NCBI GenBank assembly: GCA_024449915.1
Contig: JAMZAV010000774.1
Span: 310,001-374,000 of the forward strand
From: Sweltsa coloradensis
Taxonomy: Eukaryota; Arthropoda; Insecta; Plecoptera; Chloroperlidae
DNA: 64,000 nucleotides
Direction of reading: 5' to 3'
Shown: one piece after another, positions 34,488 through 46,950 of the stretch
Numbering within the stretch: the first letter of the stretch is position 1
Layout: each line of letters opens with the position of its first letter
Program-made: the position numbers and the translations under genes
The notes under the pieces: generated by a model
What the model was told of the DNA's origin: nothing
Seen by the model: the letters and a program-made list of their open reading frames with translations, nothing else
Databases searched by the model: none

Positions 34488-35467
34488 ATCTCATTACTTT
34501 TTCAAGTTCCATTACAAAAATTTTGCTAAAATATAATATTTTTATCAAAGTTGATTTAAATTCTATGGTATTAGCAGTAAAAATATAGGATGTAAAATAT
34601 CTAACCCGATTCATGTACATCCTGGGTATAGGTGGTATAACCATGGTAATAACGACCGGTATAAGGACTGGACCCCAAATTTTTGAGTTCGTGGGAGATA
34701 GTTGAAAACGCAATTTGAAAACGAAGTCGTTTTCGTTTTTTTGAAGGAATTGGTATTCTTGAACGGTATCGTGGAAAACGTCAGGGTTGTGAGTTGAAAG
34801 CATGTTGAAAGAGTATCACGAAATCCAAACACTTTAAAAAGATTTGCGTATAGCCAAGAGCTCGAAAAAGTTCTATATTTATTCTAGATGGCAGTGCCTT
34901 CATAAACGCGGGCCATCGAAAGACAAGTTGTATGAAATGATTTGATTGTTTGCAATTATGTAAACAAACAGTTTTAGCAAGTTCATATCAAAACAAGGTT
35001 GTGCTGGCATAGGGTTGGCTAGGCTTGTCAAACATGTAATGTAAGGAGGAATTTTACTATTCCTATAGCCAAATGGAACTTTAGACCTACACTGTTGTAT
35101 ATAAATAATTTTCTACATCTGGGCCTAGGCCAGGGACGGTTTCTGATTTGTTTTATGAGAGTATAATGACACCTTTTTCTCGTTCCACACAAAGAAGAAA
35201 ATTTTTAAATGTCCGCCATTTGTTTACGTATCGCACTTTCCCGCCTAACTCTGCTTATACCGTCAACAAGTGTCAAGTAACTATGGTTACTTGTTGATTA
35301 TATGCCAAGTGTTTAAGGCTTATTTTAAAACCTTTATTTGGAAGCCTTCCAACAAACTTTTTCAACTTTTTTTTCAAAGAGACTATCATTCTATAACCTT
35401 AATGTCCATGTAAAATATGAACATTGTAGCCCCACCCGTCTGGTCAGAATCGCGGGCCGACGTATTA
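34488..35467. other. No gene seen
   Basis: AT-rich unique sequence. Two overlapping minus frames at 34477-34832 (108 and 73 codons) show no motif. Confidence 0.45.
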
Positions 35468-35509
35468 GATGTTAGCAGTAGCTAGCAGTAGCTAGCAGTA
35501 GCTAACATC
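35468..35509. repeat. 10-bp tandem repeat inside a 9-bp inverted repeat
   Basis: GATGTTAGC at 35468-35476 is inverted as GCTAACATC at 35501-35509. Between them the unit AGCAGTAGCT occurs three times and itself is partly self-complementary (AGCTAGC junctions). The whole forms a compact hairpin. Confidence 0.8.
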
Positions 35510-37112
35510 CTTAAAGTGATTTTGAGCATGTTTGAAGACATTTTTTCACCAAGAAGGAATGGTCGTACCCCAATAAAATTTGGCATGTGTTGTCAGGTAC
35601 CTAAATCCCCTCGATTGTGATAGTTTTCAAGTTCACATCACGTTACATGACGGCTGGGTAACACCTCGAAATCACCCCAACTCTGCTTGGTGTATAAGGT
35701 GCTTGAGTGTGTAGCGCACCGCGGCTTGGCTGCGGCGCCCTAACGGGCACCTAGATATTATAGATAGATATTTTTATTCACTTAGACTAGTACAGTGTAC
35801 AAGTATAAACTCTTTGCAGAGAAAGTGAATAGTCTATAATTAATAATTAATAATAAAAGTGATAGTAATTATAATGATATACACAGTGTTAGAAGAAAGA
35901 ATAGTTGAATATAAAGCATAAATGATAATTGATATGGATATTGATATTGATATGTATGATGATTGATAATATTATTGACAACATTTCGGCGTTCATAGAA
36001 ATGTGAATCAATTTGTCTTGAATGTTATTTGTATTAGATAAATTGAAACGTGCAACTTATTTAATTCAACTGAATGTATTTCTTTCTCAACAAATGAATC
36101 AATTAATAAATTATGTAAATTCTATTTAAATTTGGTGATTCACACCATAATGGCAATATCATGCTGACTTTATATTGAATTATAATAAGTAGTAAAATAT
36201 GAATATATCTGTGGTCATCCTCAGTAAATCAATTTATATTAAAGAATAGGAAAAACAATAAATAAATGTATTATAGGTAAGTATTTGGATGTGAATAGTT
36301 ACATACCTGAGTGACGAAATGAAATAATAGAAAAGTAAATCAGTTAAATGATCCTACCTGTACTGTAGGCGAAGCATCGGTGACGTCTCTAGTTGTGCTG
36401 CAGCTGCAAATAAAAAATTAAAAAAATATTAATAAATTAATATATTCATCCTATTCATGTCAGGCTTGAATAAAAAGCACTATTTTTTTCAAACAACTTA
36501 AAAAGCCCTCTAACAAAATAAGGGAATTCTTAAGTCGTATTCACGTTAATTGCCACTTACAAAACTTAGGAGCAGAGTTATTTCCTACAGAGACGACGTC
36601 TTAAAACCTCTCAAAAAATAAACTACACCATAATGAAACCTTCCTAAACAAACAAAGCTAATCTGAGCGTCATATTACGGGCCAGTAAACGCATCTTTAC
36701 AGCCTGCGGGTGTAATTAATAACAATCTGGAGAAAAGTGAGGGGTACATTATTATAGACATTTATGAGCAGACCCCTGGTTTGAGAATCTCAGTGGCGCC
36801 TGCTGTCAGCCCCCGGCAAGACTCGCCAGGGAAAAACTTAATTTCAATTTGTGAGACGAATGTTTAGGGACCAAAAAGTGCGTGACCGAAGCTTGGGCAC
36901 CTTTGACCTTGGAAATTAATTATTTTTTTCCGTTGGTAATGGATCCCCAAATTAGGAAAGGTATAATAGAAGATTCGTAATTCTAGGCATGGCCACTTCG
37001 TAAAACACGATACTTCATAATAATCTGAGATGTTCCCTGGGTTGGCAGCAGCTTTGTGATTAAGAATAATGTGACTTTTTCTTTCAAAGTTTTCGACAAG
37101 ACAGACACGTAA
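35510..37112. other. No gene seen; two small GC-rich hairpins
   Basis: Near 35718-35750 are CCGCGGCTTGGCTGCGG and GCCCTAACGGGC hairpins. AT-rich repeats of GATATTGATAT lie near 35930-35960. The remainder is unique AT-rich sequence. Confidence 0.45.
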
Positions 37113-37173
37113 AGTGTTAGTGTTAGTGTTAGTGTTTGTGTTTGTGTGAGAGAGAGAGAGAGAAAGAGAGAGA
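37113..37173. repeat. Compound microsatellite (GTGTTA)n (GTGTTT)n (GA)n
   Basis: Three GTGTTA/GTTAGT hexamers, then GTGTTT, then about fifteen GA dinucleotides with one interruption. The 148-codon minus frame across it (SLSLSHTNTNTNTN) is simple-sequence. Confidence 0.92.
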
Positions 37174-38059
37174 TATAGACAGGGGGTGGGGTGGAGGGTG
37201 GGGGAACAAAATATTTTAGCTGTTTGCAATTTGTGGGACTTAATTTTTAATGCATTTAATTCAACGATTCCACTTCTACTTCTTTCTATACTTTCATGTT
37301 TATAATTCAATTCTTTCTTTAAAAAAAATCGACTAATTAACTAGAGACAATCATTGTTATCCAATTGCCATGAGATCGTCATTCACGATAACTCATACAA
37401 CCCTCAAATTACATAAGACAAAATTTAAAGTTTAGCTGGTTGGTTGGTTGGTTTTCCCACTTTGGAGCCACATTAAAACAATATCATGATTAGGGCATTA
37501 AAATTCAAATAGGTCATGCGCTTTAGTATTCGAGTGTGTTATAGATGTTCTTCTAGGAATAAACCCTCTGCTTCCTACAGTTCAAAGCACATCACAATCT
37601 GAGCACAAATTAGGATTGGCTCCGCAGCATTACTCTGTGGTTTTAATTGTCGCTCAAGCGTCTCGCTCTCTGCATCTCACAGCCTTGTGTTTTCGCGACC
37701 ACTGCGCGTAACAGCGGCGGTGATAGTCGCTGATGCCGTCAGCTTCGGCCGTGAACCTCTACTTTCCGTGTCAGGGGCATCTATCTTGAGTCATACAACC
37801 GCACCATTCATTACCGCCTTCATTAGCGCACTTTTTACCAGGCATGACCTTTTCCTAGTGACTCTTAAACAATTACATTTGGTGAGTTGAGATGCCCGGA
37901 GATGCCCAAGAGCTGTTAGTATACGACAAAGAAGGTGAAATGTAGGGAAAAGAATAAGAAATTGTTTAGTCTGGATAGTCGGTGGCTGAAATCGGACAGT
38001 AGACCTCTTGAATGCACTTTTAAATCGGTATACGATTTCAGACAAGTTGAGTAGCTTGT
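37174..38059. other. No gene seen
   Basis: Contains TGGTTGGTTGGTTGG at about 37437-37453. Frames at 37687-37890 (plus) and 37791-38129 (minus) overlap and lack motifs. Confidence 0.4.
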
Positions 38060-38140
38060 GACGTGGATCTGGCTCAGTGTTAGAGCACGAGATCTTGATA
38101 CCGGAGGTCGCGAGTTCGACTCTCAACATAGGCGATCCTG
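38060..38140 (+). repeat. tRNA-derived SINE relic with good A box
   Basis: TGGCTCAGTGTTAGAGCACG (A box and D arm, from 38070) and GAGTTCGACTCTC (B box, 38112-38124) lie 42 bp apart, as in a real tRNA. The seven-base acceptor strands do not pair and the T stem has mismatches, so it is a relic, followed by GCGATCCTGACTTAATT. Confidence 0.65.
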
Positions 38141-38269
38141 ACTTAATTCGGATAACGTTCGTTATCTGCAGTCACAGGAGTGTTGAGTTCTGTTATTTCC
38201 TACTAATCTAATAAACCTATTCTAAGAAGTTTGATCAAGTTTGTACTTTCACTCTCGCCACTCTTTTCA

Positions 38270-38522
38270 TCACATCACTTTTGAGTCAGTCGGTCCGTCC
38301 GTCTGTCTGTCTGTGCGTGTGTCACGTCTCACGATAAAAACCGAACATGACCTCCGATTGACATGAGTTTTTGTTGGCATTGTCCTTCAACAAGGATGAT
38401 ACAGAATGATTTTGGTGACCTTTGGGGTTAGGGGGTAGTTTATGTCTCTATTTGGCACCTCCACCAAAAGTGTTTAATTCTTTCTGAGATTCTATGTACT
38501 GATTATGTAGCTTTGGTCCCTC
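38270..38522 (+). mobile_element. Family A element
   Basis: CGGTCCGTCCGTCTGTCTG, GTGTCACGTCTCACGATAAA, AACCGAACATGACCTCCGAT, CCTTCAACAAGGATGATACA, GGGGTTAGGGGGTAG and TTTGGCACCTCCACCAAAAG appear in family order. The 3' end is TAGCTTTGGTCCCTCA, a degenerate form of TAGCTTCGCTCCCTA. The 5' terminal repeat is not clear. No ORF. Confidence 0.8.
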
Positions 38523-41109
38523 ACTACTTTGGCGTCACCTGTACCAATTGCTTGTTAGTGAGACCCTGTAGCAATACAAGACTTTTACTTGTTCTTAATG
38601 AATTAAAAAATATACAAAATTGGGAAGTGTTCACTATAACCTTACTGTTCTAAGAATGTCAGCTATTACAGGTAATATCCGTACGAAGTTTAGTTTAGTT
38701 TCCTTCTAATTCAATCAAAAATTGTATTTGGAAATGGTTATGGAAGCTAGAATCTTGTTCCGCTATTTAGCATCCCTTAGCTTTCACCCCACCCACCGTG
38801 AGTATTATTCAATATTTAGCTACAGCCGCGTGGGAGCGCTGCCTAATAACTGTCAGAGTTTACTTCATAATTAGAGCCAACAGTTTCGAAGTTGGAAGCT
38901 GGAGGCCTCGTCAGTTGTGTGCAGCAAACTTGCTAATTAGTATGGGATTATGACCACACGGTTGGGCCTAGGTGTAAGGCTGGGGGCGACCACGTGGGAA
39001 ACCGCACCCGCTAACTCGAAACTTGTTTAGGGGGGCTGGGCTTGGGAACGTATAGCACTTTGTAGTTAGTACTCAGTCATACCCCTAAAATGTGTCCTGG
39101 ACATTATCTAGCAATGATTTTATTTAAATTTTAAGGTGAGCCAAATATTTTTTTTAAACCAACAATATTATGTCTTCGAAATATTGTTCTTTTTATAGTG
39201 AATATCTTACCTGTACGTAAAAGTTTAAATATATTTACTTTTGTAAGAAATCATGTTTAGTAAGTCTTTTACCGAAGACATATAGATTAAAATGTTGGTC
39301 AGAATTTAACAGTTCATATCGAGGTTTCAATACCAGTTTCTCTCTGTGCATTGTTGAGAATACTCACAGACCACTTAATCCCCAATATAAATCTGCATAA
39401 ACATTTAATTTCTTCGCCCAGGTCTCCGGCACACAAACGCCCCCGCTCGACGTGGATATATCAGCAGTCCGCCTAACAGTCTAATAATGCAAACTCATTT
39501 GTTTTAATCAGGAACTCTCCTCGTGTGCGGTTCCTGGAGGAACCACCTAACGAGTCCGCGTGTGTGGGGTAGTAAATCACCCCCACCCTCTGGTCACATT
39601 CTGCAGCTTAAGTCTCTGTAATTTACCAACCTAATTAGTAATTTGAAACCGCAGAGTACACCAAACAACTCCAGTGTGCTTGCTATTCCAGCCTAGGTCC
39701 GAACAAGCACACTTGTAATTAGAGGGGAGCTACACTACACCGAGTGTAATTAGGGTGTGTTACAGTGTACACCGGAAACAAACTATCACACTAGACTAGC
39801 AAGCAAGATATAATAACTATAACACAGATTTAACAGCCACATTTATGACACAGGGACAGCTGCCACAGGTTTATAATATTTAGTGGGGGAATTTCTATCT
39901 CCTAGTTGTTATGTACACACATACTTTCGTAATGAGCAAATAAATCTTAACGATTTAAATTAGTGTTTTATTCTATTGGGTTCTGAGTCATCCGTCTGTT
40001 GCCGACTAAATCCATTAAGATAATAAAACTATAAATAATATGTAGGCATTACCTATGTTTAAAGAAATGTTTTCGAAATATAACTGTAGTTCATTGTTTG
40101 TCTGCATCTATGTAATTAGATTTATTTAGTTGTTTGTAAATCAGTTTTTTCACAGTATAGACGTGTAATAAATAAATAATGTAATTCATCACGACTGTGT
40201 TTTAAATCGATCTCTTGCCTACAGACATTGACATAAAATCATCGAGTGAACATTTGGCACGAATTCATTTAATCTTCGCCGGCCAGCTGTTGTGAGTTTT
40301 CACTTAGCTGTTAATTGACAGTGCAATAACACCAACTAAATGTGTGAGTGATAGTTTTCTGGCTCACAAACAACATCTCGGATACAACAGCTGGGTAGGA
40401 TGACGCTTATACGGGTGGAGAGGAGACCTGAGCTGTAAGGAACCGAGAGACGAGGTTCGACTCGCACTCGAGGCGGATTTCAACTACATCAACCATCACA
40501 CATAAATCATAACAGATTATTATTACAATTATTTAATTCTGAAATTGTACAATGAATTGAAAATTAAGATGCACATCTCCAAAGAAAGTTAGAAGAGGGC
40601 CATATGAGGCCCCCCAGTCACAAAGTGTCTAACCCATGTCTCAATTCTCGAATATAGTAAAATATGCGCAAAATAATATCGATAACAAGAATAGCCTTGA
40701 TCTTTTGATTCGGTCGGGATTTAGTTACATCAGTCGGATTAACTTTATGTCATTTGACTTTGACCAGAAGACTAAATTCAAAGTAAGTAATATGTAAAGA
40801 AACTAAACATCCATTCTTAGAAACTTGATCCAGGAAACGTTGAAGGCTGAACTTGCGTAATTGAGATAAGATTAAGACGTACGCATTAAAACTAGAAGAG
40901 CTCTCGCCATGTGCGTCTATGTATGTGTGTATTAGTAAACACTAATCTTAAATAGGAACGACAAACTTATATAGTTAGTTAAAAATATATATTAGCAGTT
41001 TAGCAGCTTCTTTTTTACTCAAGTGGTTAAATCCCATTTTTCGCTCTATACACGAAGGGGTTAGAACTGGTGTGGATATGGTATTTCTATATTATTGACC
41101 GACAGTATT
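38523..41109. other. No gene seen; one hairpin and one B box
   Basis: At 39519-39554 an imperfect hairpin has inner stem GGTTCC/GGAACC and outer stem CTCGT/ACGAG. A B-box-like GGTTCGACTCG lies at 40454-40464. The remainder is unique AT-rich sequence with no splice-bounded frame. Confidence 0.45.
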
Positions 41110-41180
41110 AGCTGCTATTGGCGACTCTGATTCGGGAGGTCCCGGGCTCGAATCCCGTCGTGACTGGCAATTCAATTCTG
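41110..41180 (+). repeat. tRNA-derived SINE relic
   Basis: GGCGACTCTGATTCGGGAGG leads into CCCGGGCTCGAATCCCG, a B box with one change (GGCTCGAATCC) in a strong T stem. CAATTCTGACTGAAGG follows. The GACTCTGATTCGG phrase is shared with the relic at 6826-6905. Confidence 0.55.
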
Positions 41181-41506
41181 ACTGAAGGGTCTCGAATCTT
41201 TGATTCAATATACCTAGGCAAATATTGTACCCTATAAAGTTTCCCCCGGTAAAATTTAGATTAATTTTATAGTTTTAACGCCTGTTGGGATCTATTTTTT
41301 TTTTTTTGGGGGGGGCGTTTTAGATGATCTACCCTGCAGATATAAAAAAATACGTTTTAGTTTTACACGTTTCTATAACTAAAATCAGGAACTGTTTTAA
41401 AACTTTTAATTGCGGTCTTGTATTCTCAGGGGGTGAGAAATAAGGGTGGGGCAAGGTGATATATTGGCAATTCCTTAATGAGTGTGAGGGGTGGGCTCGT
41501 GTATAG

Positions 41507-41511
<5 letters not shown>

Positions 41512-41551
<40 letters not shown>
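41512..41551. repeat. (GA)n microsatellite
   Basis: About nineteen GA dinucleotides in a row. Confidence 0.95.
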
Positions 41552-41552
<1 letters not shown>

Positions 41553-41764
41553 ACATCAGGATGCCCCTAGCTCTGATCAGAGTTGCGTCATGCGCATGCG
41601 TGCCGCCTAACCTCTGACCCGTGTTCTGCATGTGTAGCTATAGCTAGTCTTACATCGGAGGCAATTAACAAGTTACAACTTTGCCGTCTTATACGTTATA
41701 TCTGCAGCCGGGGTCACAGATCACGAGATGAGAGGATGCCTTGTGTAATGGGTGAGTCATATGA

Positions 41765-41810
41765 CGGCTGCGACGGGAGTCGAACCCGGAACTATCAGCT
41801 GATTCAATCT
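41765..41810 (-). repeat. tRNA-derived SINE relic
   Basis: The minus strand reads GGGTTCGACTCCCG at about 41774-41787, a canonical B box with a partial T stem. No clear A box. Confidence 0.5.
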
Positions 41811-42234
41811 TCAGTGATTTCCTTCAGAATCTGGCAAAACCTTTTCCTCCAGAAAATTAAAGCATTCCGAATTCAGATGATTTATAACTAATAACTATTG
41901 GTCTTGGACAATGAACAATTTGAATTTAGTAATTCTTCGCATCTATTGGGTTGAAGACGTAGGATAGTATTTAAATGGAAAATTAGTCAAATAATAAACA
42001 ATGCAACCAACTTTTAGACATGTATAATAATAGTGCCTCTTTTGTATGAACAGACTAAAATATTAATTCACATTTTACGTGGGAATGGTTCAAAGCGTTC
42101 TTTAAACCATAACAATTATTGTGAATAATAATTAATAACCTTCAGCGAGCCCACTTTAAATGTTAAATACGTTTATTTTATTTTACGCCTCCTAGCTAGC
42201 CTGACAAGAATAACTTATATTAAATCCCCAGCTA

Positions 42235-42295
42235 ATACGGTATTCGAACCCACGCCCTACAACCACGGAAGACTTCACGCCAATCACATCATGAG
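42235..42295 (-). repeat. tRNA-derived SINE relic
   Basis: The minus strand reads GGGCGTGGGTTCGAATACCG, with B box GGTTCGAATACC at 42239-42250. Upstream on that strand is ATTGGCGTGAAGTCTTCC, a possible D-arm remnant. Confidence 0.5.
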
Positions 42296-43800
42296 TAGCA
42301 CAGAACTAATAGAATCCAGTTGACATCGCCCAGTACAGGATGTTGCACGTTGAACGCTTTGTTCCTGTGTAGCAGCCAGCAATTACCAACGTAACAATTA
42401 CTCAACTTGTCCGGAAAATAAAAAGTTCTTTAATATTCGTTTATGTAGCGTCCAGTCGTCCCTATAATTAGGCCACTTAGTTGTTATCTAACAATGGTCC
42501 TGTAGATACTCACTCCATGCAACAGCTATGACGCCACGAGCAATTAAAACATGTTCTGAGTAATTACAGAGATGCCCGCTACGCTAATACTTAACTCTTA
42601 CGGTCAGAGGAGAATTTGACTTTAGATTTCCATATCAAGTGATTAGTTTTTAGGCTGGGGGGTATTTAACTAAGCGAAGTAATGCTCTGTAATAATAATA
42701 ACGCCTTCGCCTTTCTCCCCCTTTCAAACTTGTTATACATAGTTAGCCTAGCAAAGTTTTCACTAGGGAGTAATTAAGAGGTGTGTAGGCGAAGTAATGT
42801 GCGCTATTACGGCATCATGTAACGTTATAATTATGTAAGGGTTCGACCTGGCCGCTGTTTTACAAGCTAAAGCTACAAGCTACAAGCTAGTAGGCTGCCT
42901 AACTAAAGAAGCAACTGCTTTACCGTGTGGATGTAGTTTTGAAAAGCCACCATCGAAATATTGTAATGGATTTTACTTATTAGTACATGGAAGTACTTGA
43001 CGCAATTGTGATGTATAAGAATAACTAAAACTGACAAATATATCACTATAGGTTCTTTGCTCTTTGCCAGATTCACATTCACGAATGGGTTGGACCTAAA
43101 ATTGGGTGTATTAGTTTGAAATTTCAATTTAATTTCAATGAAATGTTTCACATTTGAATGCAATTGAACTATACCCGGCCTGCTGGGATGCTGTGCCTGC
43201 ACCTTCCACTAGAAACAAGGGTTTCTATCCTGCCCGGGCTGCAATTATAAATTGAGTTATTCATTTGTTTCTGTAATGTAGATCGCAATAAGCGGCGTAG
43301 CAATCCACTTCCGAGTGAGATTACATTTAATATATTTCCGCAACGCAAGCCTTTGAATTCACGTGTTCGCCCAACATTGTTACCAACGTACAATAATAAA
43401 CTGTGCGACGCATCTCCCTTGCTTCGAGTGAGAATTTGAAACGAATTAAAAGCGTCGCCGTTTTCAATTTCATGCGCGATAAACATGAGCCCCCCCTTCC
43501 GGTAAACCCCTTCACACAATGACCCATCTAGGCCACCCTCCTCCTCCCACCGCTCTGCATCTTCAACTCTTCCCTGTTCTTACGGGTTTAATTAATTTTT
43601 CCAGTCTTAATTTCCCCCCACAGCACAATGGGCCGAGATAAAACAGCTCGGCTCACGTTAGGTCCACTTTGCGCGCGAGAGGGAGGCCCAGTCACACACA
43701 GTCTCTAGAGGGGATGTTATACTTGGCTCGTACTCGTAGTAAGATCCTGTGGGAAACTAAGATGGTGGGGAGGAGTGTTTGTGTAAAGTTCGTTCAAGCG
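42296..43800. other. No gene seen
   Basis: Unique sequence. A 116-codon minus frame (43169-43519) and an overlapping 66-codon one have no recognised motif. GC is higher around 43440-43720 but without coding or splice support. Confidence 0.4.
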
Positions 43801-43860
43801 TAAAGCGTGAGGCTCTGATTCAGACGGTCACTGGTTCGATGCCCGTCACCAGCAACCTCT
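43801..43860 (+). repeat. tRNA-derived SINE relic
   Basis: AAGCGTGAGGCTCTGATTCA leads into CACTGGTTCGATGCCCGTC, with B box GGTTCGATGCC at about 43833-43843. The GCTCTGATTC phrase recalls the relics at 6826 and 41110. Confidence 0.55.
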
Positions 43861-45861
43861 TAGACTTAGACAACACACTTTACCTAGTAAGTTACCTGAA
43901 GAGGGTCAAACAGGGTATAAAAGTACAGCGGACATCCCTACGACTCCTGGGAGCCTGGGTTCGGTGGTTCATTAATTTGATTATTTTATACTGTTTTTCT
44001 TCATTAATGTTAACCTGTCATTGTTGTTGTGTTTAGATGTCCTTGTTTGTGTCATTGTTTATTTGTTTCTATTGTCTAATGTGTAATGTCGCTCCGTAAC
44101 GTTGAGTATCTGAGCAAGAAGCGTCGTAAACCGCACCCTCTCACTTCGCTCGCCCAATCATCATTCAAACATCTTACGCAACAACAGTGGAGAACTAATT
44201 ATTAGAGGAAACAATGCCCATGAGAAACGTCAATATAACAGCTGCTGCTATGTGGTGAAGTTGAAGATAACTTCTAAGCTGGTCAATATTAGACTGTCAA
44301 TTAGTTATTAACTACTCCTCTATTCAGAGATCTAATCGTTAGAGTGTAACTGTAAACTATTATGTCGTCATCGTGGCATTGGAGTGGGAGAAGGTTTTCC
44401 TTCAAATCTCAGTTGAAGACCATTTTGAACACTTTTGCGTTGGGATACTCCCTACTCCCTAGGGTACATACCAGTTTTTATTTTGCCTGGTGTGATACTA
44501 GATGATGTACTAAGGTAAATAGGATGTGTGTAAGTAATTGTGAAGGAAACTTCAAAAGCTATGTTTGAGAGAACTCAATCCCTCAATAACACATAGAAAA
44601 ATTTCAAGATTGCCAATGGCGGGAATCAAAGTCTTATGTTTTACGCATGAGCTCCATTGTCGGTGACGATTTTTAAAGAGTTTGAAAGTAAAGAATATTA
44701 ACTTTATGCAAATGCACTTGTCAAGACAAATGAAAAGTCAATAATAAGAATAAATATTCATTAGCTGTTTGTTTTTGTTCAACTCATTGTGAAACAACAG
44801 CTCCGTTAGAATAATGTTTGTGGGGTACGACATCTAACAATAACAATGCTAATAATAAACTAGTCAATGCATTTAAAAATCTAAATCTAGTCTGTCATTG
44901 TTTGTATACAATTAAAGTGTAAATCATCTGAATACGTTAGCTCGTGTCTCTCGAGGTTCGCTCTGCGATAACGAGGAGTGTGCTGGGTGTGCTGGGCAAA
45001 CATGGCAGTGTTTCAACATGTTGACTCAGTTGCCCAACAGTCGAGACTGAATCTCTTACGGAAACAATCTTGTAGCAAAGCTGGAAACACGAGCAGATAC
45101 GGTAGACTTGCTTGACAGACACAGAGGATGTTACGACTGTGGAGTGGTTCGAGTTTAGGTGATGTAATTAAGACAGGATGGAGTGACGAAGAATTTCTTC
45201 ATCGATGATTAAAATAAATGATTCAATCGCCCTAGATATTAGATAGATAAGTATGGACTAGGTGACTACTTTGAAGCAAAATTGATTTCATTTTCAGAAG
45301 TTAATCAAAACAGTGAAAGGGGGGGGGGGAGATGGAATCGTCATCATCGGACTAAAAAATAAATGTGTTTCTACAATGAACACTACTATTTAGGAGATAA
45401 CGTATAATCTGTAGGCTAAGATTTGGATTGGTTAGTCATAATGTTTTAAAAATAAAGATGAGATTTATCAGAAATGACATTGATGGATTCGAAGAAACAG
45501 TGCAAACGCAACTCAGTCGTGACTTTTAACGAAGCAATCAACGCTATCACAGTATAAAGCTGATGTTCACATACAGCAGACGTGTGTGCGAATGTAGTTT
45601 ATCTACAACGGATGTCCCTCCCGAGTGTCAAGGACTATTTTATTTTAAGCCACACTCCCGGAATACCACGACGCCTCATGGGTGAGGACCATGCAACCTT
45701 CACTCCTACAGGGACATAATGATATGCACCTGTTCTCCTCTGTTATGCAATCTTAGCTATTTCAGAACCCTTTACATGCCAGGTGCAAGCTAATCATCAA
45801 CTATAAACATATATTTTTAATACAACATTAGTGTCCACAGTTATGAAGAACCTATAAACAT
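43861..45861. other. No gene seen; one SINE relic
   Basis: At 44615-44670 (minus) lies a tRNA-like GGAGCTCATGCGTAAAACAT then TTTGATTCCCGCC, a degraded A/B-box pair. CTTCGCTCGCCCAATC near 44145 resembles a family B terminus but is isolated. A G run of 9 or 10 lies near 45320. Confidence 0.4.
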
Positions 45862-46071
45862 AACTTTTCTCTCCCTTCGTCTGTGTGTTTTGTCTTCCGA
45901 AGAAACCGAACATGGTCTCCGATTGACAGTACGCTTTTTTGTTGACCCTAAAAGTCGGAAAGACAGGGTCATCCTCACTCAAAAGGGGGAGTGTCTTGTC
46001 TCTGAACCCGGCACCTCCACCAAAAGAATAATCTTTCTTCGACAACGTTGGTGAAGTGGCTTCGCTCCCTA
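45862..46071 (+). mobile_element. Family A element, internally shortened
   Basis: CTTTTCTCTCCCTTCGTCTG, AACCGAACATGGTCTCCGAT, TTGTTGACCCT, TGAACCCGGCACCTCCACCA and AAGTGGCTTCGCTCCCTA appear in family order. The AACAAGGATGATACAG segment is replaced by CGGAAAGACAGGGTCATCC. The 5' end is not sharply defined. Confidence 0.7.
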
Positions 46072-46804
46072 TTTCACCCCCGAATGAATGCTTGTTTTTA
46101 CACATTCTCGATCTAAATGATCGATGCGACATGACATTCTTATGACACGTCACATCATTCAATCATTCACATCCATGAGCGCCCTATTGAAGACATCCCT
46201 GAAAATAATAATCCATCTCTTCTACGTTGAATCATCTCTTGTGACACTAACATCAATTCACCGCTTGAATGCCACCCATCAAGGTAGGCCACACGGAATT
46301 CTAATGCGATTTACAGTGAATAGAAACTCTTTATGATACCAGGAGAGAAGGAGAACTGAGGAGGTCCCGTCATAACTTCGGGAATGCTGTTAACATTCCT
46401 TCATTCACCCCGAGTTTAATCCACGCTTGGAATGAAGCAACCTTCCTTAAGACGCACTGTTTTATTACGTTATGGCTTAGACGTGTTCTTCGTTGATCTA
46501 ATTAGCCTGCGACTGAAAGCTAAGTCGGTCGTCTGGAGCGCGTCTATAGGACCCTTCCTGTACAAGCTACACAATAGCACACGAATCCTGTGGATTCAGC
46601 CGTAAAACCTTCAACGTTTCAGGTTTATGCTCTCGTAAAAATTGTAATTTGATTGTGCTGATCGATAGGTTGTCAAGAGAGGAAAGGTTGCGATTCGTTC
46701 GCTGCAGATTTCAACAGTCCAATCGGAAGTCAACGTAGACTTTTTAATTGAATTATAAGGTTTTAATGTTGTGGGAAACGAAAACTTATTTTCACCTCAA
46801 GTAC
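46072..46804. other. No gene seen
   Basis: Unique sequence with short chance frames. Confidence 0.4.
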
Positions 46805-46950
46805 CGCACCCGAGAGACGACGTAATGTTCTTGCAAGACGTTGAACCAGAGAGGTGATAAAACTGAGCCCTGAGGAACTCCGCTTTCAAATCTCGAGGGA
46901 CTCTTAGAAACAACACAATAAGCGTTATGCAGGGCATTTGAACAAGATGT
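46805..46950 (-). pseudogene. Non-LTR retrotransposon reverse-transcriptase fragment
   Basis: The minus strand is open through about 46 codons and reads RFESGVPQGSVLSPLWFNV at its centre (motif at about 46848-46885). SGVPQGSVLSPL-FN is the diagnostic finger/palm motif of LINE-type reverse transcriptases. Downstream, QEHYVVSRVRYLR then stop does not match the expected catalytic YxDD region, so the element is broken there. Upstream residues (CSNALHNAYCVVSKSPS) are diverged. Dead fragment, same strand as the relic at 22078. Confidence 0.75.

Noticed and set aside
37113..37140. Interstitial telomere-like GTGTTA repeats
   Set aside because: Only three units, merging into (GT) and (GA) microsatellite.
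36864..37310. 148-codon minus ORF
   Set aside because: The central SLSLSLSHTNTNTNTN comes from a microsatellite; flanks have no motif.
38063..38134. Functional tRNA gene
   Set aside because: A and B boxes are well spaced, but the acceptor strands do not pair and the T stem has mismatches. The same applies to the other B-box sites.
39519..39554. MicroRNA hairpin
   Set aside because: The stem is too short (about 11 pairs with mismatches) for a miRNA precursor.
43169..43519. 116-codon minus ORF as a gene
   Set aside because: No recognisable domain, no splice or start context, and a competing overlapping frame; not enough to call.
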